Positions 16,766 to 25,595 of a stretch of 64,000 nucleotides of DNA are shown here, piece by piece (the first letter of the stretch is position 1; the number at the start of each line of letters is the position of its first letter). The notes under the pieces were generated by a model, which did no database searches, had not been told where the DNA came from, and worked only from the letters and a program-made list of their open reading frames with translations. Location: assembly GCF_013425525.1 (NCBI RefSeq), contig NZ_JACCKA010000054.1, positions 1-64,000 on the forward strand, written 5' to 3'. The position numbers and the translations under genes are program-made. The DNA comes from Luteimonas salinisoli (GTDB lineage: Bacteria > Pseudomonadota > Gammaproteobacteria > Xanthomonadales > Xanthomonadaceae).

Positions 16766-18061
16766 ATGCGCGCGGCATTGCTGCTGGCGACGCTGGTCCT
16801 GCTCGGGGACATGCCCGCGGCCCGCGCGGACGAAGCGCGCGACCGCGCGCTCGCCCTGCAGGCGCTCGATCGGCTGGAAGCCGGACGGTTCGACGAGGTG
16901 TGGCGGACCCTGGCCCCGCAGGGCCAGGCCGCGGTCAGCGCCGACCAGCTCGAACGGGTGTGGAACGCGCTGCCGCTGCAGCTCGGCCCGCTGCGGTCGC
17001 GCGGGGAACCCGTCGCTGGGCAGGCCGGAGGGGTGCGCCGGTTCGCCATCCCGCTGCGTTTCGAGCACGGGACGCTGAATGCGTTCGTCGCGGTCGACGC
17101 GGAAGGGCGCATCGCCACCCTGCTGCTGCAGCCGGCCCCGGCGCCCGAAGCGGCCACCGCACCCGCCGGGCCCGGCGCCGGCTACGCCGAACGCGAGTTC
17201 GTTTTCCGCAGCGCCGGGCTGGAGCTGCCGGGCACGCTGGCGCTGCCGGACGGCGCGGGGCCGTTCCCAGCGGTGGTGCTGGTGCACGGCTCGGGACCCC
17301 AGGACCGCGACCAGCGCATCGGCCCCAACCGCCCGTTCCGCGACATCGCCCGCGGCCTCGCCGCCCGCGGCATCGCCGTGCTGCGCTACGACAAGCGCAC
17401 TCATGCGCATCCGCAGCCGGGGGCGCTGGAAGGGTTCACCATCGACGACGAGACCACCGACGACGCCGTGGCCGCGGTGGCGGCGATGCGCAAGCTGCCC
17501 GAGATCGATCCCGCAGGGCTGTTCGTGCTGGGCCACAGCCAGGGAGGCATGCTGGCGCCGCGCATCGCCCGGCGCTCCGGCGACGTCGCCGGGGTGATCC
17601 TGCTGGCGGCGCCGTCGCGTCCCCTGCTCGACGTGCTGCAGGAACAGTTGCGGCGCAACGCCGCCACCGGCGCGTCCGGGCTGGACCAGCTGGAGCGGTC
17701 GATCGCGCGCCTGCGCGCCGGCGAGGACCTCCCGGCCGCGGCGTCGCCGCTCGGGCTCCCGGCCGGCTACTGGCGCAGCGTCGATGCAATCGACGCCGCG
17801 GCCGATATCCGGGCGCTGGAGATCCCGGTGCTGCTGCTGCACGGCGGCCGCGACATCCAGGTGACCGACACGGACTGGCAGGGCTGGCGCGCGGCATTCG
17901 GTGCCGACCCGCGCGCCACCCTGAAGCGCCACGCGGCGTTGAGCCATCTCGGCATCGCCGGCGAGGGCCCCGGCTCGCCGGCCGACTACATGCGGTCCGG
18001 CACGGTCGATGCCGCCCTCATCGCCGACATCGCCGACTGGATCGGCGAGCGTCTTCCGTAG
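16766..18061 (+). CDS. Exported alpha/beta hydrolase with N-terminal DUF3887 domain
   Basis: This 431-residue protein has a signal peptide (AALLLATLVLLGDMPAARA), a DUF3887-like domain at about 25-120, and a serine-hydrolase domain at about 150-431. The hydrolase domain shows VVLVHGSGPQDRDQRIGPN, LRYDKRTHAH, the nucleophile elbow GHSQGG (about residue 255), the acid region LLHGGRDIQV and a C-terminal His in AALSHLGI. The layout resembles periplasmic esterases annotated as alpha/beta hydrolase family proteins; substrate unknown. The DUF3887 domain is paralogous to the free-standing protein at 16133. It is followed at 27 bp by a 43-residue membrane peptide gene. Confidence 0.85.
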   Translation: MRAALLLATLVLLGDMPAARADEARDRALALQALDRLEAGRFDEVWRTLAPQGQAAVSADQLERVWNALPLQLGPLRSRGEPVAGQAGGVRRFAIPLRFEHGTLNAFVAVDAEGRIATLLLQPAPAPEAATAPAGPGAGYAEREFVFRSAGLELPGTLALPDGAGPFPAVVLVHGSGPQDRDQRIGPNRPFRDIARGLAARGIAVLRYDKRTHAHPQPGALEGFTIDDETTDDAVAAVAAMRKLPEIDPAGLFVLGHSQGGMLAPRIARRSGDVAGVILLAAPSRPLLDVLQEQLRRNAATGASGLDQLERSIARLRAGEDLPAAASPLGLPAGYWRSVDAIDAAADIRALEIPVLLLHGGRDIQVTDTDWQGWRAAFGADPRATLKRHAALSHLGIAGEGPGSPADYMRSGTVDAALIADIADWIGERLP

Positions 18062-18087
18062 ACCGCCCCCGAAGAGGAGATCCCGTC

Positions 18088-18219
18088 ATGCTGCACATCG
18101 TCGCCTCGATCGAACGACGCTTCTCCCGTCACGGCCGCGGCATCGTCGTGGCGCTGTTGTCGCTCTCCTCGCTGGCGCTCGTCGCCGGGCTGGTGCTGGC
18201 GACGAACGGAGCCCGATGA
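18088..18219 (+). CDS. 43-residue single-span membrane peptide
   Basis: The reading frame from ATG 18088 gives MLHIVASIERRFSRHGRG followed by one hydrophobic helix (IVVALLSLSSLALVAGLVLA) and a short TNGAR end. AGAGGAGA lies upstream as a ribosome-binding site. The stop overlaps the start of the PH-like gene (ATGATG), indicating translational coupling. No homologue is recalled; the basic N-terminus suggests the N-in orientation. Confidence 0.6.
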   Translation: MLHIVASIERRFSRHGRGIVVALLSLSSLALVAGLVLATNGAR

Positions 18220-18800
18220 TGGACGCCTCGCTGCAACTGGAACCGCCGTCGGCGCGCACGCGGCAATGGTGGAACACGCTGGCCCTGGCCCTGCCGCTGG
18301 TGGCGATCGCCGTAGCGGTGGGCCTGGCCTTGACCGGCAATCCGCCCGAGCGGCTGATCGCCGGCAGCGTCCCGCTCACCGCCACGCTGGTCGGCGGCGG
18401 GGCGGCGCTGGCGACCGTGGCGATCTGGTGGGGCATCGGACGGAAGCTGGGCCGCCACCATCTGCTCCTGGACGCGGGCGGCCTGGAGATCGTCACCACG
18501 TTCTATCGGCAGCGGCTCGCCCTGGCGGAGCTGAGGCTGGAGCAGGCGCGCATCGTCGACCTGGACGAGCGCGGCGAATTCAGGCCGATGCTCAAGACCA
18601 ACGGCACCGCCCTGCCCGGCTTCCAGAGCGGCTGGTTCCGCCTGCGCAATCGCGAGAAGGCGTTCGTGGCGCGTGCCGGCGGGCGCCGGGTGCTGTTCGT
18701 CCCCACCACCCGCGGGCATGCCCTGCTGCTGCAGCCGCGACAGCCCCGGGCGCTGCTGCAGCGGCTGCGCGAGCTGGCTCCGGACGACGCACGGCGATAG
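18216..18800 (+). CDS. Membrane protein with a PH-like domain
   Basis: This 194-residue protein has two N-terminal membrane helices (LALALPLVAIAVAVGLALTG and LTATLVGGGAALATVAIWWG). A beta-rich soluble domain with the layout of bacterial PH-like domains follows: HHLLLDAGGLEIVTTFYRQRLALAEL, RIVDLDERGEFRPM, FRLRNREKAFVARAGGRRVLFVP. Start codons at 18216 and 18219 are equally possible; both overlap the preceding stop. The role is unknown; similar proteins bind lipids or act as assembly factors at the inner membrane. Confidence 0.65.
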   Translation: MMDASLQLEPPSARTRQWWNTLALALPLVAIAVAVGLALTGNPPERLIAGSVPLTATLVGGGAALATVAIWWGIGRKLGRHHLLLDAGGLEIVTTFYRQRLALAELRLEQARIVDLDERGEFRPMLKTNGTALPGFQSGWFRLRNREKAFVARAGGRRVLFVPTTRGHALLLQPRQPRALLQRLRELAPDDARR

Positions 18801-18809
18801 GCTGCCGGC

Positions 18810-19622
18810 ATGCGCAACCAGCCGGGCATCCTGGTCAACACTCCCGACGTCGAGCTGTGGCCGGCCTACCTGCTGCGCGCCCGCGGCAACCGCGACGCGC
18901 GCACCCTCGCACGCGCGCACCGGGTGCTGCGGCGCAAGCGCGACGGCCGTTATCTCGTCGCGGAACTGCCCGAAGGCCTGATGCCGCTGCTGCCGCGCTG
19001 GAGGCGAGAACCCGGCATCGACGCGGCGCTGGACGCGCTCGACGCGGTGCCCGCGCATGCCCGCTCCGGCCTCCAGGTCGGCACGCTGCCGCTGCACCGC
19101 CTGCACGAGCGCATGCGGACGCTCGGCGTCGACGCGGACGCCTATGCCCGGCGCACCGGGTTGCCGCTGGTCGCCGAACCCGACCGGCTCGCGCTGGCGG
19201 GATTCGACCGCTACCGGCGCCCGCTGTGGCTGCACGTCGACGCTGCGCGCGCCTGGGCCCGCCTGCGCGCCGCCGCGCACCGCGACGGCGTGGTGCTGGA
19301 AGCGATCTCCGGCTACCGCAGCCACGACTACCAGCTCGGCATCTTCGAACGAAAGCGCGCGCGCGGCCTCGCGCTCGACGAAATCCTCGCGGTCAACGCC
19401 GCGCCGGGCTACAGCGAGCATCATTCCGGCCTGGCGCTCGACATCGGTGCACCGGGCGAGCCGCCCGCGGAGGAGTCGTTCGACGCCACCGCCGCCTTCG
19501 CCTGGCTGACGGGCCACGCCGGCGAACACGGGTTCGCCATGAGCTACCCGCGCGGCAACCCGCACGGCATCGTCTACGAGCCGTGGCACTGGCGCTACCG
19601 GCCGGCGGCCGGGCGCGCCTGA
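18810..19622 (+). CDS. D-alanyl-D-alanine carboxypeptidase, VanY type (M15B)
   Basis: This 270-residue peptidase trims the terminal D-Ala of peptidoglycan stem peptides. The zinc site is visible: SEHHSGLALDIG (S-x-H-x6-D, about residues 200-212) and the C-terminal EPWHWRY (catalytic Glu and zinc His). SGYRSHDYQLGIFERK is a further M15 block. The N-terminal 130 residues are an arginine- and leucine-rich extension without a recognised domain. No signal peptide is obvious, which is odd for a periplasmic enzyme. It starts 9 bp after the PH-like gene. Confidence 0.85.
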   Translation: MRNQPGILVNTPDVELWPAYLLRARGNRDARTLARAHRVLRRKRDGRYLVAELPEGLMPLLPRWRREPGIDAALDALDAVPAHARSGLQVGTLPLHRLHERMRTLGVDADAYARRTGLPLVAEPDRLALAGFDRYRRPLWLHVDAARAWARLRAAAHRDGVVLEAISGYRSHDYQLGIFERKRARGLALDEILAVNAAPGYSEHHSGLALDIGAPGEPPAEESFDATAAFAWLTGHAGEHGFAMSYPRGNPHGIVYEPWHWRYRPAAGRA

Positions 19623-19633
19623 GCGCGCAGACG

Positions 19634-21070
19634 ATGGACCCGAAGCGCAGGCGCATCCTGGGGGCGATCGCCGCGTCGGCGGCGATCGCCCCGGCCGGCT
19701 GCCACCGGCAACCCGACCGCGGCCTCTTCGTCGATGACATCGGCAGCCTGGAACGGACTCCGGTGGCCGGGATCGTCCGGCCCGACAGCACGGCCGGGGT
19801 GCTGCACCACCTCGGCGGTTCCCCGGCGATCATCTCGATCGGCGGCGGCCGCTACAGCATGGGGGGGCAGACCGCCGCCGACGGCTCGCTGCACCTGGAC
19901 ATGCGAGGCATGCACCGGCTGCTGTGGTTGGACCCGGGCATCCCGGCGGCGCGGGTACAGGCCGGCATGCGCTGGCGCGACCTGCAGGACATCCTGGACC
20001 CGCACGATCTCGCGGTGAAGATCATGCAGAGCTACAGCAACTTCACCGTCGGCGGCTCGGTCTCGGTCAACTGCCATGGCCGCTATGTCGGCACCGGCCC
20101 CATCGTCAATTCGATCCGCGCGCTGCAGCTGGTCACGGCCGATGGTGCGGTACACGAGCTGAGCCGCGACAGCCGGCCGGAACTGTTCGCCGCCGTTGTC
20201 GGCGGATACGGCGGACTCGGGGTGATCACCGAAGTCGAACTCGACCTCGCCGCGAACTGCACCATGGCGCGCAGCGCCGAACGCGTCGCGCTGGCCGACT
20301 ATCCCGCGTATTTCCAGGAGCGGATCCTGCGCGACCCGGACATGGTCCTGCACAACGCCGACCTCGTACCGCCCGACTTCGACCGGCCGCTCGCCATCAG
20401 CTGGGCGCACAGCGATGCGGCCTTGACCGAGCAGCGACGCCTGGTGCCACGCAACCTGGACTACGGCCGCGAACGAGGTCTGATCTGGGCGGCGTCCGAA
20501 CTGCCGAACGGCGAGCGCCTGCGCGAGCGTCACATGACAGAACGCCTGCTGCGCGAGCATCCCGTGCAGCGGCGCAACTACGAGGCCAGCCTCGACGTCG
20601 CGTCGTTGGAACCGCGGACCCGCGCGTTCTCCACCTACCTGCTGCAGGAATACTTCGTTCCCGTCGCCGGCTTCGCTTCCTTCGCCCGGGACATGACCAC
20701 GATTCTCCGCAGCCACCGGGTCAATGCCCTGAACGTCTCGATCCGGCACTCGCCGGCCGACACCATCACCCTGCTGCGCTGGGCCGCCACCGAGGTCTTC
20801 TGTTTCGTGCTTTATTACAAGCAGCGCAACAGCCCCGAAGCCGACCGCGCCGCCGGCGCCTGGAGCCGGGAGCTGATCGCCGCCGCGCTCGCCCACGGCG
20901 GCCGCCACTACCTGCCGTACCGGCTGCACGCCAGCCGCGCGCAATTCCTCCGGGGGTATCCGCGGGCCGCGGAGTTCGCCCGCATCCGCGACCGGGTCGA
21001 CCCCGGCCGGCGCTTCCGCAACCGGCTGTGGGACCGGTACCTGACCGGCCCCGGGAACGGTCCGGGTTGA
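19634..21070 (+). CDS. Exported FAD-binding oxidoreductase
   Basis: This 478-residue protein belongs to the FAD-linked oxidase (PCMH-type/VAO) family. The N-terminus MDPKRRRILGAIAAS with a cysteine in APAGCHRQ looks like a Tat- or lipoprotein-type leader. The FAD-binding part has PAIISIGGGRYSMGGQT, MRWRDLQDILDPHDLAV and NFTVGGSVSVNCHGRYVGTG, and ELFAAVVGGYGGLGVITEVEL closes the fold. The C-terminal end (FARIRDRVDPGRRFRNRLWDRYL) resembles aldonolactone oxidases and cytokinin-oxidase-like enzymes. The substrate cannot be named. It begins 11 bp after the VanY-type gene, so it may be the last gene of that operon. Confidence 0.85.
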   Translation: MDPKRRRILGAIAASAAIAPAGCHRQPDRGLFVDDIGSLERTPVAGIVRPDSTAGVLHHLGGSPAIISIGGGRYSMGGQTAADGSLHLDMRGMHRLLWLDPGIPAARVQAGMRWRDLQDILDPHDLAVKIMQSYSNFTVGGSVSVNCHGRYVGTGPIVNSIRALQLVTADGAVHELSRDSRPELFAAVVGGYGGLGVITEVELDLAANCTMARSAERVALADYPAYFQERILRDPDMVLHNADLVPPDFDRPLAISWAHSDAALTEQRRLVPRNLDYGRERGLIWAASELPNGERLRERHMTERLLREHPVQRRNYEASLDVASLEPRTRAFSTYLLQEYFVPVAGFASFARDMTTILRSHRVNALNVSIRHSPADTITLLRWAATEVFCFVLYYKQRNSPEADRAAGAWSRELIAAALAHGGRHYLPYRLHASRAQFLRGYPRAAEFARIRDRVDPGRRFRNRLWDRYLTGPGNGPG

Positions 21071-21114
21071 AGCCGCCTACCCTCCCGGGGCGCCGACCGA
21101 CGGTGCGCGGCGCG

Positions 21115-21789
21115 TCAGTCCTGCGAACGTTTGGTCGGCGCCTTCGCGTCCACCGCCAGATCGGCGATCTTCCACAAGTACAGACTGGCGTAGGTGCGAT
21201 ACGGCCCCCAGCGCTCGCCGCGGGCCAGCAGCTGCTTCGGCGTCGGCATCGTTGCCAGGCGATCGACGATCTGCGCGCCCTTGCGCACGCCCAGGTCGTC
21301 CACCGGCAGCACGTCGGGGCGGCCGAGGCGGAACATCAGCATCATCTCCACCGTCCAGCGGCCGATCCCGCGCACCGGCACGAGCGCGGCGACGATTTCG
21401 TCCTGGTGCAGGGTCGCCATCTGCCGCAGCGTCGGGATCTCGCCGCGCCGCTCCCGCGCCGCCAGGTCGCGCAACGCCAGGGTCTTGTTCCCCGATACGC
21501 CGCAGGCCCGCAGCGCGGCGTCGTCGACCCCGGCCAGGGTCTCGGCATGCAGGCGCCGGCTGCCGATCGCCGCCTCCACCCTGCCGACGATGGTCGCCGC
21601 GGCCTTGCCGCTGAGCTGCTGGTAGAGGATCGCGCGCGCCAGCGCGTCGACCGGATCGAAGCGCCGGCGCCAGCGCGGCTCGGGCGGCAGGTAGCCGACC
21701 CGCTCCACCCAGCGGCCGAGGCGGCGATCGCGCGCCGACAGGTGGGCATGCGCGGCCGCGGTATCGAATCCGCGGCGATGACGCGGCAT
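21115..21789 (-). CDS. DNA-3-methyladenine glycosylase II, AlkA-like
   Basis: This 224-residue HhH-GPD glycosylase removes alkylated purines from DNA in base-excision repair. The family blocks are AILYQQLSGKAAATIVGRV, the helix-hairpin-helix PVRGIGRWTVEMMLMF and LPVDDLGVRKG with the catalytic Asp. It lacks the N-terminal AlkA beta domain, as in the shorter bacterial and yeast Mag-type enzymes. The start at 21789 overlaps the stop of the DUF423 gene (ATGA). AlkB (57.5 kb) and XthA (54.2 kb) are other repair genes in the window but are not linked. Confidence 0.88.
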   Translation of the reverse strand: MPRHRRGFDTAAAHAHLSARDRRLGRWVERVGYLPPEPRWRRRFDPVDALARAILYQQLSGKAAATIVGRVEAAIGSRRLHAETLAGVDDAALRACGVSGNKTLALRDLAARERRGEIPTLRQMATLHQDEIVAALVPVRGIGRWTVEMMLMFRLGRPDVLPVDDLGVRKGAQIVDRLATMPTPKQLLARGERWGPYRTYASLYLWKIADLAVDAKAPTKRSQD

Positions 21790-22160
21790 CAGTCCCGGCT
21801 CCGCATGCGCAGGAAATCCGCCGCCAGCAGCATCCAGCCGGCGATCGTCAGCAACCCGCCGAGCGGGGCGGCGGGGGTCGCCCAGCCGAACAGCACGGCA
21901 CCGGCCAGGTTGCCGCAGAACAGCAGCATGCCGGCCAGCAGCAGCGCCAACGCGGCGCGGCCGGCGCGCCCGCGCGGCTGCGGCGCCAGCACGGCAAGCG
22001 CGACGCCGTGGCCGAACGCGTACACCGCGGCGGTCTGCATTCGCGCCTGGTCGGTGCCCTCCAGGCCGTGCGCCGCCCAGGCCGCCAGGCCGACGGCCGC
22101 GGCAGCCGCGAAGGCCCCGGCAGCGGCCAGCGGCGGCCACGCCGCCGACGTGCGGTTCAT
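21789..22160 (-). CDS. DUF423 family membrane protein (YgdD type)
   Basis: This 123-residue protein has four hydrophobic helices. The family pattern is LAAWAAHGLEG (the conserved AHGL block), TAAVYAFGHGVAL and GMLLFCGNLAGAVLFG, ending in GGLLTIAGWMLLA. The function of DUF423 proteins is unknown. It is the first gene of a two-gene unit with the glycosylase. Confidence 0.88.
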   Translation of the reverse strand: MNRTSAAWPPLAAAGAFAAAAAVGLAAWAAHGLEGTDQARMQTAAVYAFGHGVALAVLAPQPRGRAGRAALALLLAGMLLFCGNLAGAVLFGWATPAAPLGGLLTIAGWMLLAADFLRMRSRD

Positions 22161-22173
22161 GGCGCCCGGACGC

Positions 22174-22212
22174 AAAACGCGACACGCCGCACCCTGAGGA
22201 TGCGGTGTGTCG
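22174..22212 (-). terminator. Rho-independent terminator of the SRPBCC gene
   Basis: CGACACGCCGCA (22180-22191) pairs, with one G-T wobble-type mismatch, with TGCGGTGTGTCG (22201-22212) across a nine-base loop. On the minus strand the stem is followed by CGTTTTG (22174-22178 region). It lies 37 bp beyond the stop of the gene at 22249 and in its orientation. Confidence 0.75.
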
Positions 22213-22248
22213 TGGTCTGGAGCGGATGCGACGGCAAGCGCCGACCCG

Positions 22249-23442
22249 CTACTGCTTGAGGTTCCAGAACACCTCGTACTCGCCCTCCGGGGTGAACGCC
22301 CCGTCGATCCCGTTGATGTAGATCTCATACGGGCGGCCGACCGCCTCGAAGCCCTGGGTCATCGCCCAGGCGCGCAGCGCGTTGCGCACGTTCTCCAGCT
22401 CGGCCATGTAGCCGGTGTAGCGGCCCTTGGCCACCCTGCTCGGCGCGCTGCGGACGTACTCGACCGGGCCGAGCAGTTCCAGGTCCTGCAGCTCCTCGCC
22501 CTCGGCGGCCACCACCGGCACCGGGGTGTTGTCGAGGACGCGCTCGCCCGCGGCATCGCCGTTCTCGCCCTCGTCCTCCTGAGCGTCCTCGGCATCCTCG
22601 GCGTCGTCGCTGCCGTTGCCGTTGCCGTTGCGCTGGCGCCGGACCGGCTGCACCACGTCGAAGGTATAGGTCTCGCGTCCCAGCTCGGTGGAGACGATCC
22701 GCATCGGGCCGGCCGCTTCGAGGTCGTTGGCGGCCATGGTGCGGTTGATCCACTCCATGTTGCTTTCCATCGACTTCTGGATGACCTGGTTGTTGCGTTC
22801 GATCGCGCCGGCCTTGACCACCAGCAGGTCCTCGGCGGGCCGCTCCTCGGTGGTCATCCCGCGCAGGGTGGTCCCGTCGACGGCGTAGTCAACGTTCGGC
22901 ACGGAGGCGAGCATGTTGCTCAGCCGGCGCAGGCCCAGCTGCATGTTGTCGCCGACGTTGCGGCTCACGTACAGACCGGCGTAGCGGCCGATCAGGTCCC
23001 AGCCGTACTTCACGTGATAGGTCTGGGTGATCTCGATGTTGCGGCCGCCGCGGCCGGTGGGCCGCAGGGTGAATACGGACTTCTTGTCGGTGCCGCGGTG
23101 GCTGTCCTGAATCGCGAATTCGACGCGCTCGCGCGGCTCGGACGCGACGATCTCCCAGCTGCCGGTGCCCACGTTGCGGTTGTCGGAGCTGTAGTCGATG
23201 CGGGCGCCGACGCCTTCCTCGGGGCCGGCGCGGTTGAGCTCGATGCGCGGGTCCTGCAGCACCATGGGATGCCAGTCGTCGAAACGCCGAAAGCTGTTGA
23301 TCGTGTCGAAGACGATCGTCTGGCGGCGGTTGGTCTCCACCTGCTCCATCAGGTTGCGCTCGGACGGCAGCAGCACGCCGACCACCAGGAACAGCACGGC
23401 CACAATCACCAGCGAAATCAGGATCTCAAGCAAACGGGTCAT
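22249..23442 (-). CDS. SRPBCC (polyketide cyclase-like) membrane-anchored protein
   Basis: This 397-residue protein has an N-terminal membrane helix (LLEILISLVIVAVLFLVVGVLL). A START/SRPBCC-like domain follows (about 40-190): FDTINSFRRFDDWHPM, GVGARIDYSSDNRNVGTGSW, ITQTYHVKYGWDLIGRYAGLYV. A C-terminal part of GyrI-like type then contains an acidic Asn/Gly/Asp/Glu-rich linker (about 270-300). Proteins of this architecture are annotated as polyketide cyclases in Xanthomonadaceae, but no ligand is known. GGAG lies eight bases before the ATG. It has its own terminator, so it is monocistronic. Confidence 0.8.
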   Translation of the reverse strand: MTRLLEILISLVIVAVLFLVVGVLLPSERNLMEQVETNRRQTIVFDTINSFRRFDDWHPMVLQDPRIELNRAGPEEGVGARIDYSSDNRNVGTGSWEIVASEPRERVEFAIQDSHRGTDKKSVFTLRPTGRGGRNIEITQTYHVKYGWDLIGRYAGLYVSRNVGDNMQLGLRRLSNMLASVPNVDYAVDGTTLRGMTTEERPAEDLLVVKAGAIERNNQVIQKSMESNMEWINRTMAANDLEAAGPMRIVSTELGRETYTFDVVQPVRRQRNGNGNGSDDAEDAEDAQEDEGENGDAAGERVLDNTPVPVVAAEGEELQDLELLGPVEYVRSAPSRVAKGRYTGYMAELENVRNALRAWAMTQGFEAVGRPYEIYINGIDGAFTPEGEYEVFWNLKQ

Positions 23443-23640
23443 TCAGGGTTCTCCAGGACCGGACCCGACCTTGCCGGGCGCAGGTCGGCAATCGTAGCAA
23501 CTTGTGTCGTCACGGGCGAGCAAGCCGCGAACGGTACCACGCCGCGTGCGCAGCGCCCATCCCCGCCTGCCGCCGGGCCGCGGCAACGGCGCGCATGCCC
23601 CGGCCGCGATCCGCGGGAACGGCCGGCGCCGTGACGCCGC

Positions 23641-23708
23641 AGAGCCGGGCCTGCTCGGCTGCGCGGGCTCCGCCCCCCGTAGAGCCGAGCTCGCTCGGCT
23701 GCGCGGGC
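23641..23708. repeat. Two copies of a 28-bp AGCCGAGC-type palindromic repeat
   Basis: AGAGCCGGGCCTGCTCGGCT (from 23641) and AGAGCCGAGCTCGCTCGGCT (from 23681) are each followed by GCGCGGGC. The second contains AGCCGAGC-TC-GCTCGGCT, a near-perfect stem. The pair ends 5 bp beyond the response-regulator stop on the minus strand and could act as a transcript end or stabilising hairpin. The sequence differs from the 100-bp repeat family. Confidence 0.7.
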
Positions 23709-23712
23709 CGCC

Positions 23713-24354
23713 TCAGACCAGCTTGAGTTCGAAGGCCTTGAGGACCGCGCGGGTGCGGTCGCGGACGCCGAGCTTCGAAAGAATGTTGGAGACGTGGTTC
23801 TTGATGGTCCCCTCGGCCACGCCCAGCGAGTTCGCGATCTCCTTGTTCGAGAAGCCCCCCGCCATCAGCCGCAGGATCTCGGTCTCGCGGTCGGTCAGCG
23901 GATCCGGGCGGTCCAGGCTGACGAAATCGTTGCGCATGTGCTCCAGACCGGAAAGCAGCCGCTGGGTCATCGCCGGCTGCACCAGCGAGCCGCCCCCGGC
24001 CACCGTGCGGATCGCCCCGACCAGTTGCTCCAGCGACACGTCCTTGAGCAGATAGCCCTTGGCGCCCGCCTTCAGCCCGGCCAGCACCAGCTGGTCGTCG
24101 TCGAAGGTGGTCAGGATGATGGTCGGCGGCAGCTGCCCCAGGCGCGACAGGTTCTGCAGCGCCTCCAGCCCCGACATCACCGGCATGCGCATGTCCATCA
24201 GCACCACGTCGGGGGCGGCCTGCGGCACGACCTCCATCGCCTGCTTGCCGTCGCTCGCCTCCGCCACCACCTCGATGCCGCCGTCGAGCGCCAGCAGCGA
24301 GCGGATGCCCTGCCGCACCAGCGTTTGGTCGTCCACCAGACATACGCGGATCAT
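23713..24354 (-). CDS. LuxR-type response regulator
   Basis: This 213-residue regulator has a receiver domain with the phospho-acceptor Asp in DVVLMDMRMPVMSG (about residue 54) and the Lys in GAKGYLLKDVS. The C-terminal NarL/LuxR helix-turn-helix is PLTDRETEILRLMAGG, then SNKEIANSLGVAEGTIKNHVSNI. It is preceded by the sensor kinase gene and forms a DesK/NarL-type pair with it. ATG 24354 is chosen because GGGAGAAGG lies just before it; an in-frame ATG at 24399 overlaps the kinase stop but has no clear ribosome-binding site. The target genes are not evident from the neighbourhood. Confidence 0.9.
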   Translation of the reverse strand: MIRVCLVDDQTLVRQGIRSLLALDGGIEVVAEASDGKQAMEVVPQAAPDVVLMDMRMPVMSGLEALQNLSRLGQLPPTIILTTFDDDQLVLAGLKAGAKGYLLKDVSLEQLVGAIRTVAGGGSLVQPAMTQRLLSGLEHMRNDFVSLDRPDPLTDRETEILRLMAGGFSNKEIANSLGVAEGTIKNHVSNILSKLGVRDRTRAVLKAFELKLV

Positions 24355-24395
24355 CGCCTTCTCCCGTTGCTCGTCACTCGCCTCGCGGCGTTCGT

Positions 24396-25595
24396 TCATT
24401 GCCCGGCCGCCGCGGCCAGCGGCTCGGCCGGCTCGCACAGCGGCAGCCGGATGTGCAGCGCGAACCCCGCGCCCGGCGCGGTCTCGATCTCCACGGTGCC
24501 GCCGTACGCCGCGAGCCGCTCGCGCATCCCGCGCAGCCCGTTGCCGACCGCGGCGATCTCCGCGCCGCGCCCGTCGTCCCGCGCGTCCAGCTGCAGCACC
24601 CCGCGGCGCACACTGTAGCCGAGCCGCAGCCTGCCGGCCTCGGCGTGGCGGACCGCGTTGGTGATGATCTCCTGGGTGCAGCGCAGCAGCACGTGGGCGC
24701 GCTCGGCATCGTCGATCAGGAACGGTTCCGGCATCTCCATGTCCACCCGCAGGCCCGGCACGTTCTCGGCCAGCGGGCGCAGCGTGGCCACCATGTCGAT
24801 GGCATCGTCGTCGCGCAGCTGGCTGACCGCTTCGCGCACGTCGCTGAGCAGCAGCTTGGCCAGCGTGTGCGCCTGGCTCACGTGCTCCTGCGCCGGCCCG
24901 CTGGTCAAGTGATTGGCCACCTCGAGATTGAGGCTGAGCGCGGTGAGGTGATGGCCCAGCAGGTCGTGCAGCTCGCGCGAGATCCGGGTGCGCTCGTTGA
25001 CGCGCACGCTCTCGGCCAGCAGCGCGCGGGTGGCGCGCAGCTCGGAGTTGAGCCGGCGCTGCTCGTCGCGGGCCTGGGTCTGCTGTCGCGCCACCAGCCC
25101 GGTGACGAAGGCGAAGCCGGTGAAGCCCACGTACAGCCCGGCCTGCAGCACCGCCTCGCCCCAGGAAAAATCGAAACCGCGCACGTAGACCGGCACGATC
25201 ACCAGTTCGCACAGCACCAGCAGCGCCACTCCGGCCCACAGCGGCAGCAGCCACGGCAGCACGCAGGCCACGACCATCAGCAGGATGCTGCCCAGCCCGC
25301 TCTGGCTGTAGTAGCTGATGGCGATCGCGCTGGCGGCCAGCAGCAGCACCAGGCCGTGGTCGACCGCAGTGATCCGGCGTTCGCCCAGGCTGCGGGTCAG
25401 CCAGGCATAGCAGAAGCCGAACATCGCCCAGGCCACCCATACCCGCCAGCGCCCGATCGCCAGCGCCGGCTCCTGGGCCATCGTGACCTGCTCGACCGGC
25501 ATCAGGGTCAGCATGACCAGCGGCAGGCCGATCACCCCCCAGGTGAACATGCCGGCGTAGCGCAGCAGACGGTTGTGGTTCAGGTGCGCGATCAT
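24396..25595 (-). CDS. DesK-type sensor histidine kinase (HisKA_3)
   Basis: This 399-residue membrane kinase has about six membrane segments in the first 200 residues (such as GVIGLPLVMLTLM, GLVLLLAASAIAISYY and VALLVLCELVIVPVYV). A helical linker follows, then the phospho-acceptor H-box ERTRISRELHDLLGHHLTAL. The HATPase_c domain has IITNAVRHAEAG (N box), DARDDGRG and GNGLRGMRERLAAYGG (G boxes). The start is placed at ATG 25595 (MIAHLNHNRLLRY); the longer open frame upstream is low-complexity. The stop is 42 bp before the regulator start. The sensed signal is unknown. Confidence 0.9.
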   Translation of the reverse strand: MIAHLNHNRLLRYAGMFTWGVIGLPLVMLTLMPVEQVTMAQEPALAIGRWRVWVAWAMFGFCYAWLTRSLGERRITAVDHGLVLLLAASAIAISYYSQSGLGSILLMVVACVLPWLLPLWAGVALLVLCELVIVPVYVRGFDFSWGEAVLQAGLYVGFTGFAFVTGLVARQQTQARDEQRRLNSELRATRALLAESVRVNERTRISRELHDLLGHHLTALSLNLEVANHLTSGPAQEHVSQAHTLAKLLLSDVREAVSQLRDDDAIDMVATLRPLAENVPGLRVDMEMPEPFLIDDAERAHVLLRCTQEIITNAVRHAEAGRLRLGYSVRRGVLQLDARDDGRGAEIAAVGNGLRGMRERLAAYGGTVEIETAPGAGFALHIRLPLCEPAEPLAAAAGQ

